Shown: one piece after another, positions 1-8,471 of the stretch
How the letters are laid out: each line of letters starts with the position of its first letter
How positions within the stretch are numbered: the stretch's first letter is position 1
From: Paenibacillus xylanivorans
Lineage (GTDB): Bacteria; Bacillota; Bacilli; Paenibacillales; Paenibacillaceae
DNA length: 64,000 bases
Direction of reading: 5' to 3'
Assembly (NCBI RefSeq): GCF_001280595.1
Contig: NZ_LITU01000083.1
Coordinates: 344,621 to 408,620 of the forward strand
Notes under the pieces: model-generated
What the model saw: the letters and a program-made list of their open reading frames with translations, nothing else
Told to the model about the DNA's origin: nothing
Database searches by the model: none
Program-made: the position numbers and the translations under genes

Positions 1-900
1 AGTACAGTGTACGTTACACTCGAACCTTGTAGCCATTATGGCAAGACTCCACCATGCAGTGAACGCCTCATTCATGAAAAAGTGAAACGTGTCGTCGTAT
101 GCTGCGAAGATCCAAATCCGCAAGTATCCGGCAGAGGTATAAGCATGCTTCGTCAACAAGGGATTGAGGTCGAAGTTGGTGTACTACGTGAGCGCGGCAG
201 ACGGATGAATGAGAAATTCATTAAATACATCACAACAGGTCTCCCCTTTGTGACTTTAAAGACGGCCTCTACACTGGATGGCAAAATTGCAACTCGTAGC
301 GGGGACAGCAAATGGATCTCCAACGAGTCGGCTCGGGAGATCGTGCATGCCCTTCGTCATCGACATCAGGGCATTATGGTTGGTGTAGAAACCGTGATTG
401 CAGACAATCCGGAGCTCACGACAAGATTGCAAGTGGAAGGCATCAGCCCGGTGCGAATCGTGGTGGATTCCAAGCTTCGTCTGCCTGTAGGCTCCAAAAT
501 GGTTAAGGATGGACTTGTACCCACATGGGTGCTTACAACGGATGAGGCGAGTTCTGAAGCGGCTGAGCGGCTGGAAGCCTACGGTGTGGAGATTATACGC
601 TGTGGTCCTGGGCCACGTGTAGATCTGCTGAGTGCACTCAGCAAGCTTGGTGAGCGTGAGATCGGTTCGATTCTGCTTGAAGGCGGGGGCACATTAAATG
701 GGTCCATGCTGGAAGCACGATTGGTAGATCGACTGCTTATGTTTATTGCTCCGAAAATTGTCGGAGGATACGATACACCAGGCAGTTTCCGCTTCGAAGG
801 TGTGGAGCGCATGAGCCAGGCGATTCAATTACATCAGCTGGAAATTGAGCAAGTTGGAGATAATATCAGCATTGGCGGAATTCCGGTTTGGCCTGAATAA
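1..900 (+). CDS. ribD: RibD bifunctional deaminase/reductase, 5' partial
   Basis: Riboflavin pathway enzyme that deaminates the pyrimidine product of GTP cyclohydrolase II and then reduces its ribosyl side chain. The reading frame is open from base 1, so roughly the first 70 residues lie outside the window. The visible part opens with the zinc-binding deaminase motif PCSHYGKTPPC, followed by the C-terminal reductase domain (LKTASTLDGKIA, then SILLEGGGTLNG near the NADPH-binding end). The stop is 40 bp before ribE, giving a co-directional rib operon. Any FMN riboswitch would lie upstream of the window. Identity is firm; only the N-terminus is missing. Confidence 0.96.
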   Translation, partial: STVYVTLEPCSHYGKTPPCSERLIHEKVKRVVVCCEDPNPQVSGRGISMLRQQGIEVEVGVLRERGRRMNEKFIKYITTGLPFVTLKTASTLDGKIATRSGDSKWISNESAREIVHALRHRHQGIMVGVETVIADNPELTTRLQVEGISPVRIVVDSKLRLPVGSKMVKDGLVPTWVLTTDEASSEAAERLEAYGVEIIRCGPGPRVDLLSALSKLGEREIGSILLEGGGTLNGSMLEARLVDRLLMFIAPKIVGGYDTPGSFRFEGVERMSQAIQLHQLEIEQVGDNISIGGIPVWPE

Positions 901-940
901 ATGAGTTTACGATAACGAAATAAATAAAGGAGGCGGTAGC

Positions 941-1609
941 ATGTTTACCGGTTTGGTGGAAGAAGTCGGTCAGATCCGGCGCATAGGTCGGAAAGGCGAG
1001 GCGATGGTCCTGAACATCGGAGCTTCCGCCATCATGAACGACTTGAAGATTGGCGATAGTGTAGCTGTAAACGGGGTATGCTTAACTGCGACAACCCTGG
1101 AGGGCGGCGGTTTTACTGCCGATGTGATGCCCGAGACTTATCGACATACCAATCTCAGTCAATTGCAATCCGGCAGCAAAGTCAATCTAGAGAGAGCCAT
1201 GCTCTCAGGTGGCCGTTTTGGCGGGCATATCGTTCAGGGCCATGTTGATGGTACTGGAGTCATCGGTAACATTACACGTGATCAGAATGCAATTGTTTTC
1301 GAGATCAAACCTGATGATACGCAGTTGTTTAAATATCTGATACCCAAAGGGTCTGTAACTCTGGACGGAATCAGTCTAACGGTTGTGCATACTTCACAGG
1401 CTGCATTCACTGTATCCATTATTCCACATACCATTGGTGAGACCGTATTAAATGTCAAAAAGACGGGTGATACCATCAATATTGAGTGTGATATTTTGGG
1501 TAAATATGTGGATCATCTGCTCCACTATGGTAAGGGACATCAGGAGAATGATCTAGGTAAGCCGCGAAGTATCAGTGAGGATTTTCTCGCGAATCACGGA
1601 TTTGCTTAA
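941..1609 (+). CDS. ribE: Riboflavin synthase, alpha subunit
   Basis: Dismutates two molecules of 6,7-dimethyl-8-ribityllumazine into riboflavin and the pyrimidine donor. The 222-residue protein begins MFTGLVEEVG, the typical start of the family, and contains two tandem lumazine-binding beta-barrel domains: one over about residues 1-97, with VNGVCLT and a GG-x-FGGHIVQGHVDG junction, and a second that repeats the pattern with LDGISLTV. Start is ATG 941, with AGGAGG seven to twelve bases upstream. It sits in the rib operon between ribD and ribBA. Length is normal for the family. Confidence 0.97.
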   Translation: MFTGLVEEVGQIRRIGRKGEAMVLNIGASAIMNDLKIGDSVAVNGVCLTATTLEGGGFTADVMPETYRHTNLSQLQSGSKVNLERAMLSGGRFGGHIVQGHVDGTGVIGNITRDQNAIVFEIKPDDTQLFKYLIPKGSVTLDGISLTVVHTSQAAFTVSIIPHTIGETVLNVKKTGDTINIECDILGKYVDHLLHYGKGHQENDLGKPRSISEDFLANHGFA

Positions 1610-1665
1610 CTAATCAGTTAAATACCAAATACAAATATATTGAAATGGAAACTGGAGGGGGACCT

Positions 1666-2904
1666 ATGTCAGAGCAATCCATTCTGAATTCTATAGAGGA
1701 AGCTATCTACGATCTCATGCGGGGAAAACCCGTCATTGTGGTGGATGATGAGGATCGGGAGAATGAAGGCGACTTTATCGCTTTGGCCGAAAAGGCTACA
1801 CCTGAGGTGATTAATTTCATGATTACCGAAGGCAGAGGTCTGGTTTGTGTTCCCATTACGCAGCAACGTGCCGACGAACTCAACCTGAAACCCATGGTTC
1901 AGCAAAATACAGACTTTCATGGGACGGCTTTTACCGTCTCTGTAGATCATAAAGATACCACAACGGGCATCTCGGCTCATGAACGCTCCATTACCGTGAA
2001 AGGTCTGATTGATCCCGAAGCGAAAAGTGGAGATTTCCGTAAGCCGGGCCACATGTTCCCACTTATCGCCAAAGATGGTGGTGTGCTACGGCGCGCGGGA
2101 CATACGGAAGCGGCTGTAGATCTCGCCATTATGTGTGATTCCTATCCGGCAGGTGTAATCTGTGAAGTGATCAAGGAAGATGGCACGATGGCCAGACTTC
2201 CAGATCTTCAGGAGATCGCTCGCAAGCATGATCTGAAGTTGATCAGCATTCAGGACATGATTCGTTATCGGAATGAAAAGGAGAAGCTGGTTCAACGCGA
2301 AGTGGCTGTACGCATGCCTACGGACTTCGGTGAATTCCAGGCGGTAGCTTATACAAATGCGGTGGACAATAAAGAGCATATCGCTTTGGTTAAAGGCGAA
2401 ATTGACGGTTCCAAGCCTGTTCTGGTCCGCGTGCACTCGGAATGTCTCACAGGAGATGTGTTCCATTCTCATCGCTGTGACTGCGGTCCACAATTCGATG
2501 CAGCATTGAAACAGATTCATGACGAAGGCAATGGCGTCCTGCTTTATATGAGACAGGAAGGCCGCGGTATTGGACTGATCAACAAGCTCAAAGCCTACAA
2601 ACTGCAAGAGGAAGGTCTGGACACCGTGGATGCCAATCTGAAGCTTGGATTTGCCGCCGATCTTCGTGATTATGGAATTGGTGCCCAAATTCTCAAGGAT
2701 CTTGGCGTTCGTCAAATCCGGTTGTTAACCAACAATCCACGCAAAATTAAAGGACTTGAAGGTTACGGGCTTGAAGTGGTGGAACGAGTTTCGATTCAGA
2801 TGGAAGAGAACGAAGAGAATACAGTCTACTTGCACACGAAGCAGGCGAAGCTTGGTCATATGTTGAAGTTCGACGATATCGAGCAGAATGAAGAAAAAAA
2901 CTGA
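1666..2904 (+). CDS. ribBA: DHBP synthase / GTP cyclohydrolase II fusion
   Basis: Bifunctional enzyme supplying both riboflavin precursors: 3,4-dihydroxy-2-butanone 4-phosphate from ribulose 5-phosphate (N-terminal half) and the pyrimidine from GTP (C-terminal half). The N-terminal domain shows DDEDRENEGDF, and the C-terminal domain shows the zinc site CLTGDVFHSHRCDCG and the RQEGRGIGL motif. I chose ATG 1666 (MSEQ) over the in-frame ATG 1645 because the strong GGAGGGGGA lies just before 1666 and inside the longer version. The product is 412 residues, a normal length. It is cotranscribed with ribE and ribH. Confidence 0.97.
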   Translation: MSEQSILNSIEEAIYDLMRGKPVIVVDDEDRENEGDFIALAEKATPEVINFMITEGRGLVCVPITQQRADELNLKPMVQQNTDFHGTAFTVSVDHKDTTTGISAHERSITVKGLIDPEAKSGDFRKPGHMFPLIAKDGGVLRRAGHTEAAVDLAIMCDSYPAGVICEVIKEDGTMARLPDLQEIARKHDLKLISIQDMIRYRNEKEKLVQREVAVRMPTDFGEFQAVAYTNAVDNKEHIALVKGEIDGSKPVLVRVHSECLTGDVFHSHRCDCGPQFDAALKQIHDEGNGVLLYMRQEGRGIGLINKLKAYKLQEEGLDTVDANLKLGFAADLRDYGIGAQILKDLGVRQIRLLTNNPRKIKGLEGYGLEVVERVSIQMEENEENTVYLHTKQAKLGHMLKFDDIEQNEEKN

Positions 2905-2993
2905 GTAGCTTTTCTGACGGTAAAAAAGAGTTGAAATATTTTGCCGAAGATTAGCTGTGTAGATCATATAATACAATTAGGGAGATGACTTGA

Positions 2994-3461
2994 ATGCCAC
3001 ACTTTTTTGAAGGACATTTGGTATCGGAAGGATTAAAATATGGAGTGGTCGTAGGACGTTTTAACGAGTTCATTACAAGTAAATTGCTTAGCGGAGCACT
3101 GGATGCGTTCAAACGTCATGGTGTTCAAGATGATGAAGTAGATGTAGCCTGGGTTCCAGGTGCCTTCGAAATTCCGTTGATTGCACAGAAAATGGCCGAA
3201 AGTGGCAAATACGATGCTGTCATTACGTTGGGGACGGTTATCCGTGGTTCAACTACACATTATGATTATGTGTGCAATGAGATGGCTAAGGGTGTAGCCG
3301 CAATCAACCTGAAAACAGGCGTGCCAACAATCTTTGGCCTGGTTACGACAGAGAATATTGAACAGGCCATTGAGCGTGCCGGAACAAAGGCAGGAAACAA
3401 AGGCTGGGATGCAGCTACTGCCGCAATTGAAATGGCGAACTTGACGAAACAGCTAAAATAG
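2994..3461 (+). CDS. ribH: 6,7-dimethyl-8-ribityllumazine synthase
   Basis: Condenses the RibBA butanone phosphate with the RibD pyrimidine to give lumazine, the substrate of RibE. The family normally forms 60-subunit icosahedral shells around riboflavin synthase. The 155-residue protein shows VVVGRFNEFIT, the WVPGAFEIP substrate loop, GTVIRGSTTHYDYVC and GNKGWDAA near the C-terminus. Start is ATG 2994, preceded by GGGAGATGA. It is the last rib gene; a GC-rich structured segment with a T-run follows before scpA. Confidence 0.97.
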   Translation: MPHFFEGHLVSEGLKYGVVVGRFNEFITSKLLSGALDAFKRHGVQDDEVDVAWVPGAFEIPLIAQKMAESGKYDAVITLGTVIRGSTTHYDYVCNEMAKGVAAINLKTGVPTIFGLVTTENIEQAIERAGTKAGNKGWDAATAAIEMANLTKQLK

Positions 3462-3479
3462 TGCTTATTTAATATAGTG

Positions 3480-3543
3480 CCCTGCTCTGCGCAGACGAAA
3501 ACGGGAGACCGGATTCGGCGGCTTAGCGGGGGTTTTTATTTTT
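3480..3543 (+). terminator. Possible terminator or attenuator after the rib operon
   Basis: CCCTGCT near 3480 can pair with AGCGGGG just before a T-rich tract at about 3534-3543, with smaller hairpins (CTGCGCAG) inside the loop. One G-T wobble is required. It would separate riboflavin transcription from scpA. The multi-branched form makes this less certain than a simple hairpin. Confidence 0.4.
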
Positions 3544-3563
3544 CTGGCGGGAGGATTCGTCTA

Positions 3564-4364
3564 GTGACGGTAGTTACATACAAACTGGAGACTTTTGAAG
3601 GGCCTTTGGATCTGCTGCTTCATCTGATCGATAAGGCAGAGATTCATATCCAGGATATTCCCATCAGCGATATTACCGATCAATATATGGCGTATCTGCA
3701 TTCGATGCAGGAGCTGGAGCTGGATATTACGAGTGAATTTCTGGTAATGGCGGCAACACTTCTGTCGATCAAGAGCAAACTATTACTGCCCAAACCACCG
3801 GTAATCGAGGACTTTGAGGATTATGCATATATGGAAGATGAAGATTATGATCCACGTGCAGAACTGATTGCACGTCTGATTGAATATCGCAAATACAAGG
3901 GAATTGCGCGTCACTTGCACGAACGGGAGTGGGAACGCAGCCTTATTTTCTCCAAAGAGCCCGAGGATTTGCGGCCGTATATGCCTGTAGAAGCACAATC
4001 GAATCCGGTTGAGGGTTTGCATACCTCGGACCTGATTGCTGCCTTCCAGAAGGCGCTGCGCAAGGCGGAGAAGCGGACAACCGTAACTCGGATCCAGCGG
4101 GATGAAATCTCGGTTAAGGATCGCATTCGTGATGTCATCGGCGCGTTGGAAAGTATGGGCCCGGGAGGCAGGCTGCTATTCTCCAAGCTGCTGGATAACC
4201 AAATTTATCGGCATGAGATTGTCGTGACTTTTTTGGCGGTGCTGGAGCTGATGAAGATGAAGCAGATTGTCTGTTATCAGGAGCGGATGTTTGAGGATAT
4301 CGTTATGGAGTGGAGAGGGGAAACAAAGAATCATGGATTTTCCGAAACTGAAATCGATTATTGA
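3564..4364 (+). CDS. scpA: Segregation and condensation protein A (kleisin)
   Basis: Kleisin subunit that bridges SMC ATPase heads and works with ScpB in chromosome condensation and segregation. The N-terminus has the conserved signature YKLETFEGPLDLLLHLI, and the C-terminal winged-helix region reads VVTFLAVLELMKMKQIVCYQ. I chose GTG 3564 because GGCGGGAGG precedes it and the family signature starts right after it; the in-frame ATG at 3477 would add 29 unrelated residues that overlap the probable rib terminator. The 266-residue product is close to the family length. The 3' end overlaps scpB by 32 bp, indicating translational coupling. Confidence 0.95.
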   Translation: MTVVTYKLETFEGPLDLLLHLIDKAEIHIQDIPISDITDQYMAYLHSMQELELDITSEFLVMAATLLSIKSKLLLPKPPVIEDFEDYAYMEDEDYDPRAELIARLIEYRKYKGIARHLHEREWERSLIFSKEPEDLRPYMPVEAQSNPVEGLHTSDLIAAFQKALRKAEKRTTVTRIQRDEISVKDRIRDVIGALESMGPGGRLLFSKLLDNQIYRHEIVVTFLAVLELMKMKQIVCYQERMFEDIVMEWRGETKNHGFSETEIDY

Positions 4365-4995
4365 AGGCCTGCTGTTTTTGTCCGGAGAAGAAGGTCTGAG
4401 TATCAAACAAATCGCCGAAATCGTGGATCAACGTATCGAACTGGTGTCGGATGCGATTGAGGAAATGATCGCTGAATTTGCCAATCAGGGACGTGGTGTA
4501 CAAATTCTTAAACTTGCAGGGGTAGTCCAACTGGGTACGTTACCGGAACATGCGGCGTATTTTGAGAAATTGGCTTATTCACCTGCACGTACCTCCTTAT
4601 CCCAGGCGGCCCTGGAGACGCTTGCCATTGTGGCGTATCGCCAGCCCATCACGCGGGTGGAGATTGAGGAGATCCGTGGCGTAAAGTCCGAACGCGCCAT
4701 CCATACACTTGTGAATAAGGATCTCATTCTGGAAGTGGGACGAGCTGAGGCGATTGGACGCCCGATTCTATATGGCACTACCAAGTCTTTCCTGGATTAC
4801 TTTGGTTTGGCTTCGCTCAAAGATCTTCCTGAGCCAGGGTTGTTTGAAGATTCCGAAAACCTGGAGGAAGAAACTCAGCTGCTCTTTGAAAAATTGGATG
4901 TGCAGCATGTGGATCTGGACCTGGATAGTACAAATCTCGAAGACGATACAAATGCAAATGATATAAATAATGAAGATATTCCTTTGGATTCATAA
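4333..4995 (+). CDS. scpB: Segregation and condensation protein B
   Basis: Dimeric winged-helix partner of ScpA in the SMC condensin complex. The signature IIEGLLFLSGEEGLS is at the N-terminus, and the second winged helix contains ALETLAIVAYRQPITRVEIEEIRGV, given here as a span in two blocks: ALETLAIVAYRQP and ITRVEIEEIRGV. ATG 4333 is used because GGAGAGGGGA precedes it and the signature begins immediately; upstream in-frame codons are inside scpA. The C-terminal 40 residues are acidic and low complexity (Asp/Glu/Asn), as is common for the variable tail of this family. A terminator follows. Confidence 0.95.
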   Translation: MDFPKLKSIIEGLLFLSGEEGLSIKQIAEIVDQRIELVSDAIEEMIAEFANQGRGVQILKLAGVVQLGTLPEHAAYFEKLAYSPARTSLSQAALETLAIVAYRQPITRVEIEEIRGVKSERAIHTLVNKDLILEVGRAEAIGRPILYGTTKSFLDYFGLASLKDLPEPGLFEDSENLEEETQLLFEKLDVQHVDLDLDSTNLEDDTNANDINNEDIPLDS

Positions 4996-5016
4996 CTTTG
5001 CAGTCTGGATCGATCC

Positions 5017-5050
5017 AAAACCGGTACCCTATTGGGGGGCCGGTTTTTTT
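5017..5050 (+). terminator. Rho-independent terminator after scpB
   Basis: AAAACCGG (5017-5024) pairs with CCGGTTTT (5040-5047) around a loop with further CCC/GGG pairing, followed by a run of T. It closes the rib-scp transcription block and precedes ytfI. Confidence 0.8.
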
Positions 5051-5184
5051 GACGTGGCATGCGGAATGGATTGCAAGGTGGTGGTCCAAAGATTAAATGG
5101 AATTTTCAGGTCAGACGTGAATTTTTTCCTATATAGAGTGTCATACTAGACGAGAAAAGAATTGAGGGCTTGGAGGTAAGGCCT

Positions 5185-5916
5185 GTGTGGATTTGGCTTG
5201 GAGGAATCGGCTTGTTGATCGCACTGCTTCTTGTCGCAGTCCTCATCTCGTATGTTCATGTGCATTTTACATTCAGGAAACACAATCATGATGATTATGC
5301 CAAGATTACGGTTCGTTTGCTATATGGCATTGTGCGTATTAACTATGAAATTCCTAGTATTGTCTTTCGTAATATGAAGGAAGGTTTCCTGGTGAAGACG
5401 GAGCAGCGAATGAATCATTCGAGGGGAGAAGCCCAGAGCAGCGAGCGTGTTAACAAACGGAAAGTAAAAAAATGGGCGAAGGATGTAAAAATCATGCTCA
5501 GGGCAACGGAAGCATTAAAGCTCTGGATCAAGCAAACGCTCACTCGTGTACATATGACTCATTTGTCCTGGGCTACTCGCATTGGCGTGGGCGATGCAGC
5601 ATATACCGCTGTTCTTATAGGTTGGGTGTGGAGTATCAAGTCGATTATCATTGGATACCTCTCTTATCAAATCCATTTTGAACAAACGCCAAAGTTACAA
5701 GTTGTGCCTGTGTGGGAAGATGAGATGGAGTTTCAAACTGAGCTGGATTGGAAACTAAAGATCCGGATTACAGCAGTCATAATCGCAGGACTTACGTTGT
5801 TAACCCGAGTGCTTCAAGTAGAGGGAGGATGGCGGATGTGGTTCAAACTTTTACAAGAACAACGCCGCAGACGCAAGCTGAAGCTTAAGAAGCAACACAG
5901 TAAATCGCACACATAA
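5185..5916 (+). CDS. ytfI: DUF2953 membrane protein, YtfI-like
   Basis: Member of the DUF2953 family found next to ytfJ in spore formers; its biochemical role is not established. One N-terminal membrane segment (about residues 2-24: IWLGGIGLLIALLLVAVL) is followed by a beta-rich region, then basic stretches and a second hydrophobic segment near residues 195-210. The C-terminal tail is very Arg/Lys rich. GTG 5185 is preferred over TTG 5170 because GGAGG sits eight bases before it. Adjacency to ytfJ supports the assignment. Sporulation expression is likely, from context only. Confidence 0.8.
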   Translation: MWIWLGGIGLLIALLLVAVLISYVHVHFTFRKHNHDDYAKITVRLLYGIVRINYEIPSIVFRNMKEGFLVKTEQRMNHSRGEAQSSERVNKRKVKKWAKDVKIMLRATEALKLWIKQTLTRVHMTHLSWATRIGVGDAAYTAVLIGWVWSIKSIIIGYLSYQIHFEQTPKLQVVPVWEDEMEFQTELDWKLKIRITAVIIAGLTLLTRVLQVEGGWRMWFKLLQEQRRRRKLKLKKQHSKSHT

Positions 5917-6091
5917 GTGTATGTTTGTCCCCGTGTTATACTGATTTCATGAAGATGACGGCGGGTGGAATTATGCGCCTTGGCTGGATCTATTCGGTAG
6001 TTAAGAAGTAACCGAGTATGCGAAAACTTTCCACAGTTTGCTTGCAACTGCCGGGTTTTATTTTGCCGAGTCAGCGATTTGAAGTATTGAG

Positions 6092-6117
6092 GTTTAGTTA
6101 AATGGCTGGCTTACATA
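6092..6117 (+). promoter_or_regulatory. Possible forespore-type promoter of ytfJ
   Basis: GTTTA (6092-6096) followed after 17 bp by CATAAGT resembles the -35 and -10 elements of sigma-F/sigma-G promoters, which control ytfJ in Bacillus subtilis. The match is loose, so this is a weak call. Confidence 0.28.
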
Positions 6118-6187
6118 AGTCCCTTCAAGTTTGGGGATGATATGGTTAGATCAAACCTAGCTTAAATTGAAACTGGAGGGAATTTAA

Positions 6188-6682
6188 ATGTCAGATCATC
6201 CAATTCAAGGCTTAATGGAAACCGCAATGGAAAATATCAAGGCCATGGTGGATGTTAATACAATCGTGGGCGATGCGGTTGAAACACCTGATGGTACCGT
6301 GATTTTGCCGATAAGTAAAGTTGGATTCGGGTTCGCTGCGGGTGGAAGTGATTTTCATGTGAGTGATGGAAACAGCAAAGGTGGAAGCGGCGGAAGTAGC
6401 GGAAGCAGTACTACTGAACATGCCAGCTCCGCATCGGTTGCCTCACCATTTGGAGGCGGAAGCGGTGGCGGTGTATCCATTCGTCCGATCGCGTTCCTGG
6501 TGGTTGGCAAACAGGGCGTTCACATCGTGCCGCTTGACAACTCAACTCATCTGTTCGAGAAATTGATCGATTCCACCCCGTATGTCATGGATAGAATTCA
6601 GAACATGTTCCAGAGTCGGAATACAGCACAAACTCCAGAATCTGGCATACCTGCAACACCTGATCCTTCTACGTACAGCTAA
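6188..6682 (+). CDS. ytfJ: Sporulation protein YtfJ (GerW family)
   Basis: Forespore-associated protein of the GerW/YtfJ family, in Bacillus needed for proper germination. The 164-residue product opens HPIQGLMETAMENIKAMVDV and has VGDAVETPDGTVILPISKVGFGF split across the conserved block (ETPDGTVILPISK then VGFGFAAGG). A Gly/Ser-rich stretch follows, then the conserved SIRPIAFLVVGKQGVHIVP segment. Start ATG 6188 follows CTGGAGGG. Its terminator is the left copy of the 45-bp direct repeat, so this is the last host gene before the inserted block. Confidence 0.93.
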   Translation: MSDHPIQGLMETAMENIKAMVDVNTIVGDAVETPDGTVILPISKVGFGFAAGGSDFHVSDGNSKGGSGGSSGSSTTEHASSASVASPFGGGSGGGVSIRPIAFLVVGKQGVHIVPLDNSTHLFEKLIDSTPYVMDRIQNMFQSRNTAQTPESGIPATPDPSTYS

Positions 6683-6697
6683 AATGATTCGGTTAAG

Positions 6698-6735
6698 ATC
6701 CCTTCCGCAGCGCATGTGCGAGAGGGATTTTTGCT
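6698..6735 (+). terminator. ytfJ: Terminator of ytfJ (within left repeat)
   Basis: ATCCCTT pairs with GAGGGAT across an inner CGCA/TGCG stem, followed by TTTTTGCTGTTTTCT. One T-G wobble occurs here; in the right-hand copy the base change turns it into a T-A pair, so both copies keep terminator structure. Confidence 0.8.
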
Positions 6736-6742
6736 GTTTTCT
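6698..6742 (+). repeat. Left copy of the 45-bp element-flanking direct repeat
   Basis: Forty-five bases beginning ATCCCTTCCGCAGCGCAT and ending GCTGTTTTCT. The same 45 bases recur at 52119-52163 with two differences only (G/A in the loop and G/A in the stem). The two copies bracket everything that does not belong to the conserved host gene order, as attL/attR sites or an insertion-generated duplication would. Confidence 0.85.
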
Positions 6743-6772
6743 TATGTGAAATGCTGAGGAGTATATCCAAAG

Positions 6773-6807
6773 GGAACAATATCTAATGAGACTTATCTCT
6801 TTGTTCC
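6773..6807. promoter_or_regulatory. Inverted repeat upstream of holin gene
   Basis: GGAACAA (6773-6779) and TTGTTCC (6801-6807) are perfect inverted arms separated by 21 bases, within the 107 bp between the left repeat and the holin gene. No T-run follows, so an operator or leader hairpin controlling lysis is more likely than a terminator. Function is inferred. Confidence 0.35.
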
Positions 6808-6849
6808 GCCTAATCTAAACATGAAAAAGATGTGAAGGGGGAAGGCAAA

Positions 6850-7275
6850 ATGCAGAGAGATACGATCTTTACCGTTTTATTTGGATGGCTATTGTCTGCC
6901 ATGGTGTACTTGGTTGGAGGGATGGATCACCTGTTTATTGCAGTAACGATTTTTGTGGGGCTCGATTACATCACAGGTGTGTTATCTGCATGGTACAAAA
7001 AAGAACTTTCCAGTAGGATCGGATGGTGGGGACTTGCCCGTAAGACATTGACATTTGTATTCGTCATTATTGCTCATCAACTGGATATTGTTGCTGGCAA
7101 TTCGAACGACTTTATGAGAGATGCCATGCTGATGTTCATCATCGGTACTGAAGGAATAAGCATTCTCGAGAATATGGGAAAATTGGGACTTCCTGTACCT
7201 AAATTTATCACTTCTGCTCTTTTCAAGCTTCGGGGTGAGGAAGATAATCAAGCTGAAGGCAAGGAGAAGATATAA
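6850..7275 (+). CDS. Phage holin, holin_4 (toxin secretion/lysis) family
   Basis: Small membrane protein expected to open the cytoplasmic membrane so that the adjacent amidase can reach the wall. The 141-residue product shows about four hydrophobic segments (FGWLLSAMVYLVGG, LFIAVTIFVGLDYITGVL, ARKTLTFVFVIIAHQLDIV, AMLMFIIGTEGISILENMG) and a charged C-terminus. The GLDYITGVLSAWYKKELSS segment and the EGISILENMG motif are typical of phage holin family 4. ATG 6850 follows GGGGGAAGG. Its stop overlaps the amidase start (TAATG), so the two form a coupled lysis cassette, the first pair of genes in the element. Confidence 0.88.
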   Translation: MQRDTIFTVLFGWLLSAMVYLVGGMDHLFIAVTIFVGLDYITGVLSAWYKKELSSRIGWWGLARKTLTFVFVIIAHQLDIVAGNSNDFMRDAMLMFIIGTEGISILENMGKLGLPVPKFITSALFKLRGEEDNQAEGKEKI

Positions 7276-8033
7276 TGCTTCCAATTACAAAGGACTACAT
7301 ACCTATTAATAAATACAGTCGAGCGGGAATGAAACTGAAGGCAAAACGAGGAATTGTTATGCATTATACCGCTTCCCCAGGAGCATCGGCCAAAAACATC
7401 AGTACATATTTTGCAAGCCTAGCTCAGCAAGTTGGAAAAGGTCGTTATGCAAGTGCACATTACTCTGTAGATCGAATCTCCATTTATAACAGCCTTCCTG
7501 ATGATGAACTTGCATACCATTGCGGCAGTGAGACCTACACGAAGGAAGCTCTAGCCCATCTTGGAACGTATCCCAACAATAGTACGGTGGGAATTGAAAT
7601 GTGCATCGAGAAGGATGGCAGCATCCATGAGGATACATTTAATAACGTTGTAGACCTGGCAGTATATTTGATTAGAGAACGTAGCTTTCCCAATGTGTTT
7701 TTTACACATAAAGAAGTCGTTGGGTGGAAGGAATGCCCACTACCTTGGATCAAAACCCCTGAGGAATATGAAAGATTTAAGCAAGCAGTCAATTTTAAAT
7801 TGAATCCACTTAAGGAAGAAGTGGCCATGGAGGAGGATGATGATATGAATAAAGTGCTGGATTATGCTCAATGGACATGGAATGAACTTGATAAATTCAT
7901 AGGAGATGCCTATAACGACAAAATCATTGACGAATGGGCATGGGTGGAGAAAGTACGAAAGAAGAAGCTGACCTACGGGGAACTGCTCATGTTGAAGGTT
8001 CTGATTGATGAACGCAGACGCAAAAAAGCTTGA
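7275..8033 (+). CDS. N-acetylmuramoyl-L-alanine amidase (endolysin)
   Basis: Amidase_2-type zinc enzyme that cleaves the lactyl-peptide bond of peptidoglycan. Residues 1-175 form the catalytic domain: the first zinc His is in GIVMHYTASPG (His30), the second in FFTHKEVVGW and the Cys ligand in WKECPLPW. The C-terminal 75 residues are acidic then helical with no recognised wall-binding repeat. The 252-residue product starts at ATG 7275, overlapping the holin stop by one base. With the holin it forms a release module. No signal peptide is present, consistent with holin-dependent export. Confidence 0.92.
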   Translation: MLPITKDYIPINKYSRAGMKLKAKRGIVMHYTASPGASAKNISTYFASLAQQVGKGRYASAHYSVDRISIYNSLPDDELAYHCGSETYTKEALAHLGTYPNNSTVGIEMCIEKDGSIHEDTFNNVVDLAVYLIRERSFPNVFFTHKEVVGWKECPLPWIKTPEEYERFKQAVNFKLNPLKEEVAMEEDDDMNKVLDYAQWTWNELDKFIGDAYNDKIIDEWAWVEKVRKKKLTYGELLMLKVLIDERRRKKA

Positions 8034-8057
8034 GAGGACGATAAGGTAAAGAGAGGA

Positions 8058-8246
8058 TTATCCGCAACGTTCTTTTAACCAATCATTAAAATGAGCTGCG
8101 TCTTTCAAAAAATAATAATTTTGTATGATCACAATTTTGGTAGGATGTTCATGCTCATATTGTGAGTGGAAAAACGATGAATCCACAGGTCCAATTACAG
8201 GGTGATGTAAGTCGTCTATAACAGGTTCTGAAATTTCTTGATTCAT
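8058..8246 (-). CDS. Small hypothetical protein (62 aa)
   Basis: Unrecognised leftward gene. The start ATG at 8246 (complement) has AAAGGATGG about five bases upstream, and the product is 62 residues with several His residues in the N-terminal half and a hydrophobic patch TKIVIIQNYYFLKD. It begins a leftward cluster that faces the lysis genes, so it converges on the amidase gene 24 bp away. No domain is recognised. A regulatory role is only a guess. Confidence 0.55.
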   Translation of the reverse strand: MNQEISEPVIDDLHHPVIGPVDSSFFHSQYEHEHPTKIVIIQNYYFLKDAAHFNDWLKERCG

Positions 8247-8356
8247 ACAACCATCCTTTCGTTAAATGGGTCATGTTGAAAAAGGAGATATCTGTGATGT
8301 CTCCTACATGTTCTATACGATTTCAGATGAAGGATGTTAAGCCGTCAGATGTAAAA

Positions 8357-8407
8357 CAAAAAAAAGTAGAACCCCAAGTCCAAGGACTTGAGGCTCTACT
8401 TTTTTTG
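8357..8407 (-). terminator. Bidirectional-looking terminator downstream of 8472-8708
   Basis: AGTAGAACCCCAAGTCC and GGACTTGAGGCTCTACT form a 17-bp hairpin with two wobble positions and a two-base loop. It is flanked by A-run on the left and T-run on the right, so it can terminate either strand. On the minus strand it ends transcription of the 78-residue gene. Confidence 0.82.
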
Positions 8408-8471
8408 CGCTTTCTTTTCCAAAGAAACATGTATCCGATCAATCTAATTAGTAATTACTAAAAGGGGGTAG

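Noticed and set aside
1..60. FMN riboswitch of the rib operon
   Set aside because: The window begins inside ribD, so any riboswitch lies outside it.
2086..2715. Long minus-strand open frame of 209 codons
   Set aside because: It lies entirely antisense to the clearly coding ribBA and has no ribosome-binding site or recognised motif.
5949..6011. Possible 20-codon frame between ytfI and ytfJ
   Set aside because: Starts after a TATACT-like string but has no ribosome-binding site; too short to support. The 270-bp gap otherwise holds only the possible ytfJ promoter.
8273..8461. Plus-strand frame of 62 codons
   Set aside because: It reads through a strong bidirectional terminator hairpin, which accounts for its sequence.
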